Assembly: GCF_002042885.1 (NCBI RefSeq)
Contig: NZ_MVFY01000012.1
Location: forward strand, 82,098-146,097
Origin: Citrobacter portucalensis
GTDB taxonomy: Bacteria; Pseudomonadota; Gammaproteobacteria; Enterobacterales; Enterobacteriaceae
DNA: 64,000 bases
Reading direction: 5' to 3'
How positions within the stretch are numbered: the first letter of the stretch is position 1; every line of letters begins with the position of its first letter. This document shows positions 1 through 13,518 of this stretch, one piece after another. The position numbers and the translations under genes were made by a program. The notes under the pieces were generated by a model. It did no database searches. It was given only the letters and a program-made list of their open reading frames with translations, and was not told where the DNA came from.

Positions 1-3512
<3,512 letters not shown>

Positions 3513-3556
3513 CCCCATTTCGCCCCGCAAGGGGCGGATAACTCAACGGAGTGAAT

Positions 3557-4123
3557 ATGAGCGTATTACGTTCGTTATTAACTGCTGGGGTGCTGGCGTC
3601 AGGCTTGTTATGGAGCCTGAGTGGAATCACTGCCACGCCAACGCCGCAGGAGTCGGATCAACGCTGGACGGTTACCCAACAGCGTAATCCGGATGCCGCC
3701 TGTCTGGACTGTCACAAGCCGGATACCGAAGGCATGCATGGTAAGCATGCGGAAGTCATCAACCCGAATAACAAACTGCCGGTCACCTGCACCAACTGTC
3801 ACGGCCAGCCATCACCGAACCACCGTGAAGGGGTGAAAGATGTGATGCGCTTTAATGAGCCGATGTACAACGTGGAGCAGCAGAACAGCGTCTGTATGTC
3901 CTGTCACCTGCCTGAGCAGCTGCAAAAAGCGTTCTGGCCGCACGATGTCCATGTAACCAAAGTGGCGTGTGCCAGCTGTCACTCACTGCATCCGAAGCAA
4001 GACACGATGCAAACGCTGAGCGATAAAGGACGGATCAAGATTTGCGTCGATTGCCACAGCGATCAGCGTAACAATCCGAACTTTAACCCGGCGTCGATTC
4101 CGTTGCTTAAGGAGCATCCATGA
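3557..4123 (+). CDS. nrfB: Pentahaem electron donor NrfB
   Basis: Small periplasmic multihaem cytochrome passing electrons from NrfCD to NrfA. Five CXXCH sites are visible: CLDCH, CTNCH, CMSCH, CASCH and CVDCH. The N-terminus [20 protein letters not shown] is a signal peptide. I chose the ATG at 3557 over an in-frame GTG at 3551 because ACGGAGTG is well spaced before it and the 188-residue product then equals E. coli NrfB. The stop overlaps the nrfC start by four bases (ATGA), indicating translational coupling. Confidence 0.96.
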   Translation: MSVLRSLLTAGVLASGLLWSLSGITATPTPQESDQRWTVTQQRNPDAACLDCHKPDTEGMHGKHAEVINPNNKLPVTCTNCHGQPSPNHREGVKDVMRFNEPMYNVEQQNSVCMSCHLPEQLQKAFWPHDVHVTKVACASCHSLHPKQDTMQTLSDKGRIKICVDCHSDQRNNPNFNPASIPLLKEHP

Positions 4124-4791
4124 GTTGCTCTCGTCGCCAGTTTATCACCGGCGTCGGCGCGCTGGTGGCAGTGAGCGGGACGGCGGGGCGCGTTGTGGCG
4201 AAGACGCTGAACATCAACGGCGTGCGTTACGGTATGGTACATGATGAGTCATTATGCATCGGCTGTACGGCCTGTATGGATGCTTGTCGCGAAGTCAACA
4301 ACGTGCCGGAAGGCGTATCGCGTCTGACGATTATTCGCAGTGAGCCGCAAGGAACGTTTCCTGATGTGAAGTATCGCTTCTTCCGTCACTCGTGCCAGCA
4401 CTGCGACCACGCTCCCTGCGTTGACGTCTGCCCGACGGGGGCATCGTATCGTGATGCCGCCAGTGGCATTGTGGATGTGAACCCGGACCTTTGCGTTGGC
4501 TGCCAGTACTGCATTGCCGCGTGTCCTTATCGCGTGCGCTTTATCCATCCGGTGAGCAAAACGGCGGATAAATGCGATTTCTGCCGGAAAACCAACCTGA
4601 AAGCGGGCAAACAGCCCGCCTGCGTTGAGTCATGTCCGACGAAGGCGCTGACGTTTGGTAATCTGGACGATCCCAACAGCGATATCTCCCGTTTGTTGCA
4701 GCAGAAAACGACCTACCGTTACAAGCTGGCGTTGGGTACAAAACCGAAGGTCTACCGCGTTCCCTTTAAATTTGGGGAGGTGAGCCAATGA
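4120..4791 (+). CDS. nrfC: Ferredoxin-like Fe-S subunit NrfC
   Basis: Relays electrons from quinol via NrfD to NrfB. 223 residues with a twin-arginine signal (SRRQFIT near residue 5), so it is probably exported folded. Cysteine clusters [37 protein letters not shown] and CDFCRKTN...CVESCP fit four [4Fe-4S] centres of the DmsB/NrfC family. Its start overlaps the end of nrfB and its end overlaps nrfD, both by four bases. Confidence 0.96.
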   Translation: MSCSRRQFITGVGALVAVSGTAGRVVAKTLNINGVRYGMVHDESLCIGCTACMDACREVNNVPEGVSRLTIIRSEPQGTFPDVKYRFFRHSCQHCDHAPCVDVCPTGASYRDAASGIVDVNPDLCVGCQYCIAACPYRVRFIHPVSKTADKCDFCRKTNLKAGKQPACVESCPTKALTFGNLDDPNSDISRLLQQKTTYRYKLALGTKPKVYRVPFKFGEVSQ

Positions 4792-5744
4792 CATCCGCTT
4801 CTGCATTTCATTTTGAATCACTGGTGTGGGACTGGCCCATTGCCATCTATCTGTTCCTGATAGGTATCTCTGCCGGACTGGTCACGCTGGCGATTCTGCT
4901 GCGTCGCTTCCATCCGGAGGCGGGCGGTTCGGACAGCACGCTGCTGCGCACTACGCTGGTGTTAGGGCCGGGGGCGATTATCCTCGGTCTGTTGATTCTG
5001 GTGTTCCACCTGACGCGGCCATGGACTTTCTGGAAACTGATGTTCCACTACAGCTTCACTTCGGTGATGTCGATGGGAGTCATGCTGTTCCAGTTGTACA
5101 TGGTGGTGTTAGTGCTGTGGCTGGCAAAAATCTTTGAAAAAGAAGTGATTGCCCTGCAACAGCGCTGGCTGCCGCGGTTAGGTATCGTTCAGAAAGTATT
5201 GACGCTGATTGCGCCGTTCCATCGTGCGCTTGAGACGTTAATGCTGGTGCTGGCGGTCCTGCTCGGGGCGTACACCGGCTTTCTTCTGTCGGCGCTGAAA
5301 TCTTACCCGTTCCTGAATAACCCGATCCTGCCGGTGCTGTTCCTGTTCTCTGGGATCTCCTCCGGCGCCGCGGTGGCGCTGATCGCCATGGCGTTACGCC
5401 ATCGTAGCAACCCGCACAGTACCGAAGCGCACTTTGTGCATCGTATGGAAGTCCCGGTGGTATGGCTGGAGATCTTCCTGCTGGCGGCGTTCTTCGTCGG
5501 TCTGGCGCTGGGCGATGACGGCAAAATGCGCGCGCTGGCGGCGGCACTGGGCGGCGGATTCTGGACCTGGTGGTTCTGGCTTGGCGTGGCTGGGCTTGGG
5601 CTGATACTGCCGATGCTACTAAAACCCTGGGCCAACCGCAGTTCGACGTTTCATGGCGTGCTGGCAGTGTGCGGCGCCAGCCTGACCGGCGTACTGCTGC
5701 TGCGTTTTTTTATACTCTATGCGGGTCAGCTAACCGTTGCGTAA
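4788..5744 (+). CDS. nrfD: Membrane quinol-oxidising subunit NrfD
   Basis: Polytopic inner-membrane protein of the NrfD/PsrC family that oxidises menaquinol for nitrite reduction. 318 residues, strongly hydrophobic with about eight membrane helices starting at YLFLIGISAGLVTLAILL. Overlaps nrfC by ATGA. The TAA at 5742-5744 is followed directly by AAGGTGA, a possible ribosome binding site for nrfE. Confidence 0.95.
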   Translation: MTSASAFHFESLVWDWPIAIYLFLIGISAGLVTLAILLRRFHPEAGGSDSTLLRTTLVLGPGAIILGLLILVFHLTRPWTFWKLMFHYSFTSVMSMGVMLFQLYMVVLVLWLAKIFEKEVIALQQRWLPRLGIVQKVLTLIAPFHRALETLMLVLAVLLGAYTGFLLSALKSYPFLNNPILPVLFLFSGISSGAAVALIAMALRHRSNPHSTEAHFVHRMEVPVVWLEIFLLAAFFVGLALGDDGKMRALAAALGGGFWTWWFWLGVAGLGLILPMLLKPWANRSSTFHGVLAVCGASLTGVLLLRFFILYAGQLTVA

Positions 5745-5752
5745 GGTGATAT

Positions 5753-7966
5753 CTGGACGTTCTCCTTCCTGAAGCCGGTTTTCTGGCGCTGTTATTAAGC
5801 CTTGGGGTCAACGTGTTGACCCCGCTTGCCGTGCTGGTGGGTGTCCGCCAGCGCTGGCAAGGGGTGATGCGGCTTGCAACGGTGGGCGTGTGGGCGCAAT
5901 TTACCCTGCTACTGCTGGCTTTTGCCATTCTGGTATTCTGCTTTTTGACCAGCGACTTTTCGGTGGTCTACGTTGCTCAGCACAGCTACAGCCTGCTGCC
6001 GTGGGGATTAAAACTGGCGGCGGTGTGGGGCGGTCATGAAGGATCGCTGCTGCTGTGGGTGCTGTTTCTTTCCGGCTGGAGCGCGCTGTTCGCTTTACGC
6101 TATCGGCGTGATACCGACGCGCTGTTTCCGCTGACGCTCAGCGTCCTCTCAATGATTACGGCCCTGCTGCTACTGTTTGTGGTGGTATGGTCCGATCCGT
6201 TTGTGCGTATCTTCCCGCCAGCCATTGAAGGGCGCGACCTTAACCCGATGCTGCAACATCTCGGGTTAATCCTCCATCCACCTCTGCTGTACCTGGGTTA
6301 CGGTGGTTTGATGGTGGCGGCAGGCGTGGCGCTGGCCTCGCTGCTACGTGGTGACTTTAATACGCAGAGCGCCTGGGTGTGCTGGCGCTGGGCGCTGCCC
6401 GGCTGGTGCGCGCTGACGCTGGGGATTATCCTCGGCTCCTGGTGGGCCTACTGCGAGCTGGGCTGGGGCGGCTGGTGGTTCTGGGACCCGGTTGAAAATG
6501 CCTCCTTATTACCCTGGCTTTCCGCCAGCGCGCTGCTGCATAGCCTGTATATCACGCGCCAGCGCGGAATCTTCCGCCACTGGTCGCTGTTGCTGGCGAT
6601 CGTCACGCTGATTTTATCGCTGCTAGGGACGCTGATTGTACGTTCCGGTATTCTCGTTTCGGTGCATGCTTTCGCGTTGGATAACGTCCGCGCCGCGCCG
6701 CTGTTTGCGCTGTTTACCGTGTTGAGTCTGGCGTCGCTCGGGCTGTACGCCTGGCGGGGCCAGCAAGTCCGGCAGAATGCGCGTTTTGGCGGTTGGTCAC
6801 GCGAGATGCTGATTCTGGTTGCGCTGCTGCTCTTTAGTGCGGTGCTGCTGATTGTGTTGATTGGCACGCTCTACCCGATGATTTACGGGCTGTTCGGCTG
6901 GGGACGGCTCTCCGTAGGCGCACCGTACTTTAACCGCGCTACGCTGCCCTTTGGCCTGCTGATGCTGCTGGTTATCGTGCTGGCAACGGTCAGAAGCCGC
7001 AACGTGTCTTTCCGCATCCAGCTTCCGGCACTGCTGGCGCATGCCGGGGTGCTGGTGTTTGCGGCGGGGATCGTCTTTTCCAGCGGTAGCCGTCGGGAGA
7101 TAAGCCTGAACCTGAGCCCTGGGCAGCAGGTTGAACTGGCGGGTTACATTTTCCGTTTTGAGCGTCTCGACCTGGAAGCCAAAGGTAACTACACCAGTGA
7201 AAAAGCGCAGATCACGCTGTGGCACAATGAGAAACGTATTGGCAGCCTGCAACCCGAAAGGCGCTTCTATGCCGCGCGACGTCAACAGATGATGGAGCCG
7301 GGGATCCGCTGGAATCTGATGCATGACTGGTACGCGGTAATGGGTGAAAAAACCGGACCTGACCGCTATGCCATGCGTTTGTACGTGCAGACCGGCGTGC
7401 GCTGGATTTGGGGCGGAGGGCTATTAATGGTCTTTGGCGCGCTGCTGAGCGCATGGCGAGGAAGGAAGCATCCAGAGTTATTGCCTGATGGCGCTGCGCT
7501 TATCAGGCCTACGAGTGAAAAGCATGGTAGGCCGGATAAGGCGTTCACGCCGCCATCCGGCAAAACGATGTTACTTGTGGCTTTACTGATTTTTCTACCT
7601 TTTACCACCCATGCCCAGGTTGTGGATACCTGGCACTTTGAAAATCCGCAACAGCAGGAACAAGCGCTGTCCATTGCCAGCCAGCTTCGCTGCCCGCAGT
7701 GTCAAAACCAAAACTTGCTGGAATCCAATGCGCCGGTAGCGGTCAGTATGCGCCATCAGGTTTATAGCATGGTGGCGGAAGGGAAAAGCGAAGCCGAGAT
7801 CACGACATGGATGACCGAGCGTTATGGTGACTTCGTTCGTTATAATCCGCCGCTGAATGAGCAAACGCTGCTGCTGTGGGCGTTACCGTGCCTGTTGTTA
7901 TTGCTGGTAGGTGTGGTGGTCTGGCGAGTGAGAAGACGTCAGCATACGGAGGAAGGTGAACAATGA
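5753..7966 (+). CDS. nrfE: Fused cytochrome c haem lyase NrfE-NrfF
   Basis: CcmF-family membrane haem lyase subunit that, with NrfF and NrfG, attaches haem to the CWSCK site of NrfA. The WWD signature [14 protein letters not shown] and many membrane helices are clear. The frame does not stop after the NrfE part (last helix about residue 560) but runs through a REP pair at 7483-7561 into NrfF, giving about 737 residues; E. coli has separate proteins of 552 and 127. The start is uncertain. The frame upstream of the first standard codon (GTG 5813) reads [15 protein letters not shown], matching the N-terminus of CcmF proteins, and no ATG, GTG or TTG lies between that and the stop at 5747. CTG at 5753 behind AAGGTGA is the likely start. 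Confidence 0.88.
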   Translation: MDVLLPEAGFLALLLSLGVNVLTPLAVLVGVRQRWQGVMRLATVGVWAQFTLLLLAFAILVFCFLTSDFSVVYVAQHSYSLLPWGLKLAAVWGGHEGSLLLWVLFLSGWSALFALRYRRDTDALFPLTLSVLSMITALLLLFVVVWSDPFVRIFPPAIEGRDLNPMLQHLGLILHPPLLYLGYGGLMVAAGVALASLLRGDFNTQSAWVCWRWALPGWCALTLGIILGSWWAYCELGWGGWWFWDPVENASLLPWLSASALLHSLYITRQRGIFRHWSLLLAIVTLILSLLGTLIVRSGILVSVHAFALDNVRAAPLFALFTVLSLASLGLYAWRGQQVRQNARFGGWSREMLILVALLLFSAVLLIVLIGTLYPMIYGLFGWGRLSVGAPYFNRATLPFGLLMLLVIVLATVRSRNVSFRIQLPALLAHAGVLVFAAGIVFSSGSRREISLNLSPGQQVELAGYIFRFERLDLEAKGNYTSEKAQITLWHNEKRIGSLQPERRFYAARRQQMMEPGIRWNLMHDWYAVMGEKTGPDRYAMRLYVQTGVRWIWGGGLLMVFGALLSAWRGRKHPELLPDGAALIRPTSEKHGRPDKAFTPPSGKTMLLVALLIFLPFTTHAQVVDTWHFENPQQQEQALSIASQLRCPQCQNQNLLESNAPVAVSMRHQVYSMVAEGKSEAEITTWMTERYGDFVRYNPPLNEQTLLLWALPCLLLLLVGVVVWRVRRRQHTEEGEQ
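7483..7561. repeat. REP pair (BIME) translated inside nrfE-nrfF
   Basis: Two opposed REP units, GCCTGATGGCGCTGCGCTTA and GTAGGCCGGATAAGGCG with their complementary ends, about 79 bases. They sit where an intercistronic REP would be expected between nrfE and nrfF, but stay in frame and encode the linker around residues 577-603 ([11 protein letters not shown]...[12 protein letters not shown]). Confidence 0.93.
7568..7966 (+). CDS. nrfF: NrfF portion, possibly also started independently
   Basis: CcmH-like thioredoxin-fold partner that reduces or presents the apocytochrome haem site. Contains the redox motif [10 protein letters not shown] typical of CcmH/NrfF and a C-terminal membrane helix before [14 protein letters not shown] at 7568 opens a signal-like stretch [17 protein letters not shown], as in the free E. 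coli protein, so reinitiation here could yield a separate 132-residue NrfF. The ribosome binding site is weak. Same frame as nrfE; stop overlaps the nrfG start. Confidence 0.8.
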   Translation: MLLVALLIFLPFTTHAQVVDTWHFENPQQQEQALSIASQLRCPQCQNQNLLESNAPVAVSMRHQVYSMVAEGKSEAEITTWMTERYGDFVRYNPPLNEQTLLLWALPCLLLLLVGVVVWRVRRRQHTEEGEQ

Positions 7967-8574
7967 ACCAGTCCGAACCGCTGTTACGCCCAATGCCTGT
8001 GAAGCGGCTGACCGCTGCGGCGGTGCTGATGGTTGTGGCCTGCATTGGAGGCTACTTGTTGACGCCAAAATGGCAGGCGGTTCGTCAGGAGCAGACGAGA
8101 CTGGCGGACCCTTTACATGCTTTCTCCGATGAGAATGTTCAGGAAAAACAGTTGCTTTTGCTGCAATCGCAGATTCGCGCTAATCCCCAGGACGGCGTGA
8201 AATGGGCGCAACTCGGGGAGTACTATCTTTGGCAAAACGCGTATCATAATGCGCTGCTGGCCTACGAGCAGGCGCTGCGTGTCGGCGGTGAAAATGCTGA
8301 GATCTATTCCGCGATGGCAACGGTATTGTATTACCAGGCCGGACAACATATGACGCCACCCACTCGCGAGATGATTGATAAGGCTCTGGCGCTGGACCCG
8401 GCAGAGGTCACCGCGCTGATGCTGTTAGCCTCAGATGCGTTTATGCAGGCAGACTACGCCCAGGCTATTTCAGTGTGGCAAAAGGTTATGGATTTAAACT
8501 CGCCTAGGGTGAACCGGGCACAGCTCGTTGACTCTATTAATATGGCGAAGTTATTGCAGAATCGGCAAAAATAA
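7963..8574 (+). CDS. nrfG: TPR haem lyase subunit NrfG
   Basis: Tetratricopeptide protein that binds the C-terminus of apo-NrfA and delivers it to NrfEF. 203 residues (E. coli 198): one N-terminal membrane anchor (residues 15-32), then TPR helices such as [25 protein letters not shown] and [30 protein letters not shown]. Its ATG overlaps the end of nrfF by four bases. Last gene of the nrf operon. Confidence 0.94.
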   Translation: MNQSEPLLRPMPVKRLTAAAVLMVVACIGGYLLTPKWQAVRQEQTRLADPLHAFSDENVQEKQLLLLQSQIRANPQDGVKWAQLGEYYLWQNAYHNALLAYEQALRVGGENAEIYSAMATVLYYQAGQHMTPPTREMIDKALALDPAEVTALMLLASDAFMQADYAQAISVWQKVMDLNSPRVNRAQLVDSINMAKLLQNRQK

Positions 8575-8918
8575 ATTTGTTTTTTTTGTGATTTGTATCA
8601 TTTGGCCTGTTTAAAAAACAGGCAAACGAACAAATGGGCGAAAAAAACTCACACCATGACTTCTTCATTTTTGAACATATTAAAATTCTTTTATAACAAA
8701 AAGTTATTCATCAATACCGCGATAAAATTGCATTTTTATGCATAAAATCAGCCAAAAGCCCTGTTCTTAGAGGGTTGCGCGGAATGCCATGCAGATGATA
8801 ATGATAATAAGCGTTAAAAAACTCCATAAACGAACGCAACACAATTCATACCCTTTCAGTATGTACTATTCCCACACACCGCATGTGGAATAGCGCTCCA
8901 TCGAGGAAGTCCGTTGTT
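8575..8918 (+). promoter_or_regulatory. nrfG-gltP intergenic region with gltP leader hairpin
   Basis: 344 AT-rich bases without a gene. An inverted repeat GCCTGTTT-aaa-AAACAGGC at 8605-8623 follows nrfG but lacks a T-run, so termination is uncertain. At 8866-8893 CTATTCCCACA and TGTGGAATAG form a 10-bp hairpin with one bulged C, ending about ten bases before the gltP ribosome binding site AGGAAG (8904-8909). The gltP promoter itself I cannot place confidently. Confidence 0.45.
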
Positions 8919-10229
8919 ATGAAAAATTTGAAAGTCAGCCTGGCATGGCAGATTCTAATCGCCATGGTGCTGGGCATTCTGCTAGGGAGTTACCTGCATT
9001 ACCATAGTGACAGCCGTGAATGGCTGGTTGTAAACCTGCTGTCACCGGCGGGCGATATCTTTATCCATCTGATCAAAATGATCGTTGTGCCCATTGTCAT
9101 CTCTACGCTGGTTGTCGGTATCGCCGGAGTCGGTGATGCAAAACAGCTGGGCCGCATTGGCGCCAAAACTATTCTCTATTTCGAAGTGATCACCACCGTG
9201 GCGATTATCCTTGGGATCACGCTGGCTAATGTGTTCCAGCCGGGTTCCGGGATTGATATGTCGCAACTGGCGACCGTGGATATTTCGAAATATCAAAGCA
9301 CGACTGCAGAAGTACAGAGCCACGCGCATGGTTTGATGGGGACAATTTTGTCACTGGTGCCGACCAATATCGTCGCCTCGATGGCAAAAGGCGATATGCT
9401 GCCGATTATCTTCTTCTCGGTGCTGTTCGGTTTAGGTTTGTCTTCCCTGCCGGCAACTCACCGCGAACCGCTGGTTACCGTGTTCCGCTCTATTTCCGAA
9501 ACCATGTTTAAAGTGACCCACATGGTTATGCGCTATGCGCCAGTCGGCGTTTTCGCGCTGATTGCCGTTACCGTCGCGAACTTCGGTTTTGCCTCCCTGT
9601 GGCCGCTGGCGAAGCTGGTGCTGTTGGTGCACTTTGCCATCCTGTTCTTCGCGCTGGTGGTGCTGGGGATTGTTGCGCGTATCTGCGGTTTGAGCATCTG
9701 GATCCTGATCCGCATTCTGAAAGACGAGTTGATTCTGGCTTACTCTACCGCCAGCTCCGAGAGCGTACTGCCGCGTATTATCGAGAAGATGGAAGCCTAT
9801 GGCGCACCGGCTTCAATCACCAGCTTTGTGGTGCCGACCGGCTACTCATTCAACCTTGATGGTTCAACGCTGTACCAGAGTATTGCCGCGATCTTTATTG
9901 CGCAGCTGTATGGTATCGACCTGTCGCTGTGGCAGGAAATCGTGCTGGTGTTGACGTTGATGGTGACCTCGAAAGGGATTGCGGGCGTGCCGGGCGTATC
10001 ATTCGTGGTGCTGCTGGCAACGCTGGGCAGCGTGGGGATCCCGCTGGAAGGCCTGGCGTTTATTGCCGGTGTTGACCGTATCCTCGACATGGCGCGTACC
10101 GCGCTGAACGTGGTGGGTAACGCACTGGCGGTGCTGGTTATCTCCAAGTGGGAACACAAATTTGACCGCAAAAAAGCGCTGGCCTATGAGCGCGAAGTAT
10201 TAGGTAAGTTTGATAAGACCGCCTTGTAG
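8919..10229 (+). CDS. gltP: Proton/glutamate-aspartate symporter
   Basis: Inner-membrane DAACS-family carrier importing glutamate and aspartate with protons. 436 residues against 437 in E. coli. The family motifs STASSESVLPRI and VPTGYSFNLDGSTLY (substrate and cation binding) and the MVTSKGIAGVPG hairpin are present. I start at ATG 8919 behind AGGAAG rather than at an in-frame ATG at 8883, because it matches the known N-terminus MKN. The stop TAG lies within a REP element, so the tail reads FDKTAL instead of the E. coli FDKTADQ. Confidence 0.96.
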   Translation: MKNLKVSLAWQILIAMVLGILLGSYLHYHSDSREWLVVNLLSPAGDIFIHLIKMIVVPIVISTLVVGIAGVGDAKQLGRIGAKTILYFEVITTVAIILGITLANVFQPGSGIDMSQLATVDISKYQSTTAEVQSHAHGLMGTILSLVPTNIVASMAKGDMLPIIFFSVLFGLGLSSLPATHREPLVTVFRSISETMFKVTHMVMRYAPVGVFALIAVTVANFGFASLWPLAKLVLLVHFAILFFALVVLGIVARICGLSIWILIRILKDELILAYSTASSESVLPRIIEKMEAYGAPASITSFVVPTGYSFNLDGSTLYQSIAAIFIAQLYGIDLSLWQEIVLVLTLMVTSKGIAGVPGVSFVVLLATLGSVGIPLEGLAFIAGVDRILDMARTALNVVGNALAVLVISKWEHKFDRKKALAYEREVLGKFDKTAL

Positions 10230-10302
10230 GCCGGATAAGGCAACGCCGCCATCCGGCAACCTGCTCCGGGTTGCCTGATGGCGCTACGCTTATCAGGCCT
10301 AC
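10226..10302. repeat. REP pair after gltP
   Basis: GTAGGCCGGATAAGGC unit followed by an opposed GCCTGATGGCGCTACGCTTA unit. Its first bases supply the gltP stop codon; the pair fills the gap between convergent gltP and yjcO. Confidence 0.93.
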
Positions 10303-10307
10303 AACGA

Positions 10308-10991
10308 CTACCCGTTGGTTAACTTATCAAACTCTTCGCAGCCGGTATCGAATCCTTCCGTACAGCTCAGATTCAGCCAGTGCAGTGCCTTCTGTTTATT
10401 CTTCACGATAAAACCCTGCTCACCGTTTAAGAACATCATCCCGGCCCAGTATTCGGAATAGCCGGTGCGGGAAATGGCAGAGCTACGTTTGAAATACCAC
10501 GTCGCTTTCTCATCGTCTGCGGGAATACCCACGCCGTTGGCGTAAATCAGCCCAAGCAGCATTTGCGCGTCGACGGCGGAGTCGTTTTCCAGGTCCTCGG
10601 AGGCGTTTTGCAGCAAGGTAATGGCTTTGGGGTAATCGGTGTGTCCAGCCTGAGTATTGACCAGAATACGCGCCAGCGTAATTTCCCCGGTTTTACTGCC
10701 TGCCTGGGTCGCTTTTTCCGCCAGCGTTTTGGCCTGAGGGTAATCCAGACTGACCGGATTGGTAATCTTAATCTGTGCCAGCAATGCGTAAGCATCGGCA
10801 TCACCATTGTCGGCGGCTTTTTGCGCCCAATATTCCGCTTTACCCAAATCGCCTGAGCTAAACCAGGTATCAGCGAGGAAATATTGTGCACGTCGGTCTC
10901 CGGACTCGGCGGCTTTCAAAAACTGACTACCGGGCTCTTCGGCATGGACAAAGCATGTCATTAACACCATCAAGGCGAAAAGTCGTTTCAT
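10308..10991 (-). CDS. yjcO: Sel1-repeat protein YjcO
   Basis: Function unknown. 227 residues with an N-terminal signal peptide (MKRLFALMVLMTCFVHA), so probably periplasmic. Several Sel1/TPR-like repeats follow: AQYFLADTWFSSGDLGKAEYWAQKAA, AYALLAQIKI and MLLGLIYANGVGIPADDEKATWYFKRS. Sel1 repeats usually mediate protein contacts. Four cysteines lie near the C-terminus (LSCTEGFDTGCEEF). Close to E. coli YjcO in length and position between gltP and fdhF. Confidence 0.9.
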   Translation of the reverse strand: MKRLFALMVLMTCFVHAEEPGSQFLKAAESGDRRAQYFLADTWFSSGDLGKAEYWAQKAADNGDADAYALLAQIKITNPVSLDYPQAKTLAEKATQAGSKTGEITLARILVNTQAGHTDYPKAITLLQNASEDLENDSAVDAQMLLGLIYANGVGIPADDEKATWYFKRSSAISRTGYSEYWAGMMFLNGEQGFIVKNKQKALHWLNLSCTEGFDTGCEEFDKLTNG

Positions 10992-11043
10992 CTTATATTT
11001 AGATTTAGTGTAGGGAATGAACAGTATAGAGAGATTATATGCA

Positions 11044-11072
11044 TAAAAAAACGGCCTCCGAATGGAGGCCGT
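11044..11072 (-). terminator. Rho-independent terminator of fdhF
   Basis: On the minus strand ACGGCCTCC-ATTC-GGAGGCCGT forms a 9-bp stem followed by a run of T (plus-strand A-run at 11045-11051), just after the fdhF stop. Confidence 0.9.
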
Positions 11073-11082
11073 CAGGGGAAGC

Positions 11083-13230
11083 TTAACCCATCGCGCTTTC
11101 GCGCAGGCTGGCTTTCAGCTTGGTGTACTCATCAATGACATACTGCTCGGCAGCGCGCTGATCGGCAATGCGTTCAACGTTTACAGCACAGTACTTATAC
11201 TCCGGCGTTTTGGTAATCGGGCTTAAGTTCTCGGTTACCAGTTCATTACATGCGCCAATCCACCACTGGTAGGTCATGTAAATCGCGCCTTTGTTTGGAC
11301 GATCGCTGACTGCCGCACGGGTAATGACCCGGCCTTTACGCGAGTTCACCCACACCAGCTCTTCATCCTGGATGCCCAGGCGTTCTGCGTCGGCGGTGTT
11401 GATCTGGGCATAGCCCGGTTCATCCGCCAGCGCGGCCAACGCCGCACAGTTACCGGTCATCGAACGGCAAGAGTAGTGGCCGACTTCACGCACTGTAGAC
11501 AGTACCATCGGGTACTCCTCAGTGAGTTTGTCGATTGGCGCTACCCAGTCGCAGGTGAAGAACTGCGCCAGGCCGTTCGGGGTGTCGAACTTCTCTTTGA
11601 AGAGATAAGACGTACCCTGGTCGGCTTCTGAGGTGTCGCGGCAAGGCCACTGGATATAACCCAGTTCGCCCATTTTCTCGTAAGTGGCACCGTAGAAATC
11701 CGGGCACAGATGACGCAACTCGTCCCAGATTTCCTGGGTGTTGTTGTAGTGCATCGGGTAGCCCATACGGGTGGCGATTTCACTGATAATCTGCCAGTCC
11801 GTTTTCAGATCCCACTTCGGCTCAACGGCTTTAAAGAAGCGCTGGAAGCCACGGTCAGCTGCGGAGAATACGCCTTCATGCTCACCCCATGACGTAGACG
11901 GTAAAATAACGTCTGCGGCAGCGGCAGTTTTGGTCATGAAGATATCCTGCACGATGACCAGTTCCAGATCCTCAAAGCCTTTGCGCACTGCGGAGAGTTC
12001 AGCATCGGTTTGTAATGGATCTTCACCCATGATGTACGCCGCGCGTACTTCGCCATGCGCTGCACGGTGCGGCAGTTCGCTGATGCGATAGCCGGTATGA
12101 GCAGGCAGACTTTCCACGCCCCAGGCTTTAGCGAACTTCTCGCGGTTAGCCGGATCTTTCACATACTGATAGCCCGGATAAGTATCCGGCAGCGCGCCCA
12201 TGTCACATGCGCCCTGAACGTTGTTCTGCCCACGAACCGGGTTAACGCCCACGCTCGGCTTACCGAGGTTGCCGGTCAGCATTGCGAGGCTGGTCAGTGA
12301 ACGCACGGTTTCCACGCCCTGATAGAACTGGGTAACACCCATGCCCCACAGGATGGCCGCGCTTTTCGCCGTGGCATACATACGTGCAGCCTGACGAATA
12401 TCCTGCGCGCTAACGCCAGTGATATCTTCGACGGACTCCGGCGTGTAGCCTTCGACGATCTTGCTGTACTCTTCGAATCCTTCCGTACGGGAGGCGACGA
12501 ACGCCTGGTCATACAGTTTTTCTTCGATGATGACATGAGCCATAGCGTTGAGCAGCGCGATGTTCGAGCCGTTTTTCAACGCGATGTGCATGTCGGCAAT
12601 ACGCGCGGTTTCAATTTTGCGCGGATCGCAGACGATGATTTTCGCCCCGTTACGTTTAGCATTAATCACGTGATTCGCCACGATCGGGTGGGAATCCGCC
12701 GGGTTGTACCCGAAGATGAATACTAAATCTGTGTTATCAATTTCATTGATAGCATTACTCATTGCGCCGTTACCGACCGATTGGTGCAGACCTGCAACCG
12801 ATGGGCCGTGTCAGACGCGAGCGCAGCAGTCAACGTTATTGGTACCAATAACGGCGCGCGCGAATTTTTGCATTACATAGTTGGTTTCGTTACCTGTACC
12901 GCGAGATGAACCGGTCGTCTGAATAGCGTCCGGGCCGTACTTCGCTTTGATGGCGCTCAGGCGATCGGCGACGTAATTCAGCGCTTCATCCCAGGAAACA
13001 GATTCCAGTTTGCCGCCACGCTGGCGACGGATCATAGGGGTTTTCAGACGAGGGGTCAGGATCTGGGTATCATTGATAAAATCCCAGCCATAGTAGCCCT
13101 TCAGACACAGGGTACCCTGGTTGGTTTTCCCCTGCGCCGCTTCAGCCCGGACGATTTTGCCGTTATCGACCACCAGGTTGATTTTGCAACCTGATGCGCA
13201 ATATGGGCAAACCGTGACGACTTTTTTCAT
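11083..13230 (-). CDS. fdhF: Formate dehydrogenase H, selenoprotein
   Basis: Oxidises formate to CO2 and feeds electrons to hydrogenase 3 in the formate-hydrogenlyase complex; cytoplasmic, binds molybdopterin guanine dinucleotide and one [4Fe-4S] cluster. The cluster motif CPYCASGCKINL is at the N-terminus. The frame meets TGA at 12811-12813, exactly codon 140, the selenocysteine position of E. coli FdhF, in the context CCARV-U-HGPSVAGLHQS. Reading through gives 715 residues, the E. coli length. A SECIS hairpin follows the UGA. An ordinary gene caller would split this into two ORFs; it is not a pseudogene. Confidence 0.97.
12774..12813 (-). promoter_or_regulatory. SECIS element of fdhF
   Basis: Directly after and including the UGA, the mRNA reads UGACACGGCCCAUCGGUUGC then AGGUCUGCACCAAUCGGUCGG. 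It folds into the bacterial SECIS stem with the GGUCUGC apical loop bound by SelB. As far as I recall it is identical to the E. coli element. Confidence 0.93.
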
Positions 13231-13282
13231 CGGTCTCGCTCCAGTTAATCAAATCGCGCATACGCGCTTGTCGTTTTTGTTA

Positions 13283-13298
13283 TGCATCTTTTATGCCA
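13283..13298 (-). promoter_or_regulatory. Sigma-54 promoter of fdhF
   Basis: The minus strand reads TGGCATAAAAGATGCA: GG at -24 and GC at -12 with correct spacing, about 53 bases before the start codon. E. coli fdhF is driven by sigma-54 and FhlA at this kind of site. The FhlA binding sites should lie further upstream within 13300-13450; I could not delimit them. Confidence 0.8.
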
Positions 13299-13518
13299 TG
13301 TTTTTATCAGGGGCATTAGTCGATATTACGGGCGAATTTTGCGCAAAACCCTGACGAAAAACAGGCTGTCGTCATATTTGACGTGACGAATCTCCAATAC
13401 GTGACGCCCCGGCAGTGTGACCGAGGTTATGTTTCCCGCACATCCTTGTGCCTTATCGCTGTCACTCTGTGCAGAATCAATCACACTCATTTAAGTTGGC
13501 CAGAAATGGGGAAAAACA

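Noticed and set aside
8797..8815. Fur box GATAATGATAAT in the nrfG-gltP region
   Set aside because: Only the first 12 of 19 consensus bases match well and neither neighbour has a known iron link.
11083..13230. fdhF looks like two ORFs split by a stop codon, as in a pseudogene
   Set aside because: The TGA is codon 140, the known selenocysteine position, and is followed by an intact SECIS stem.
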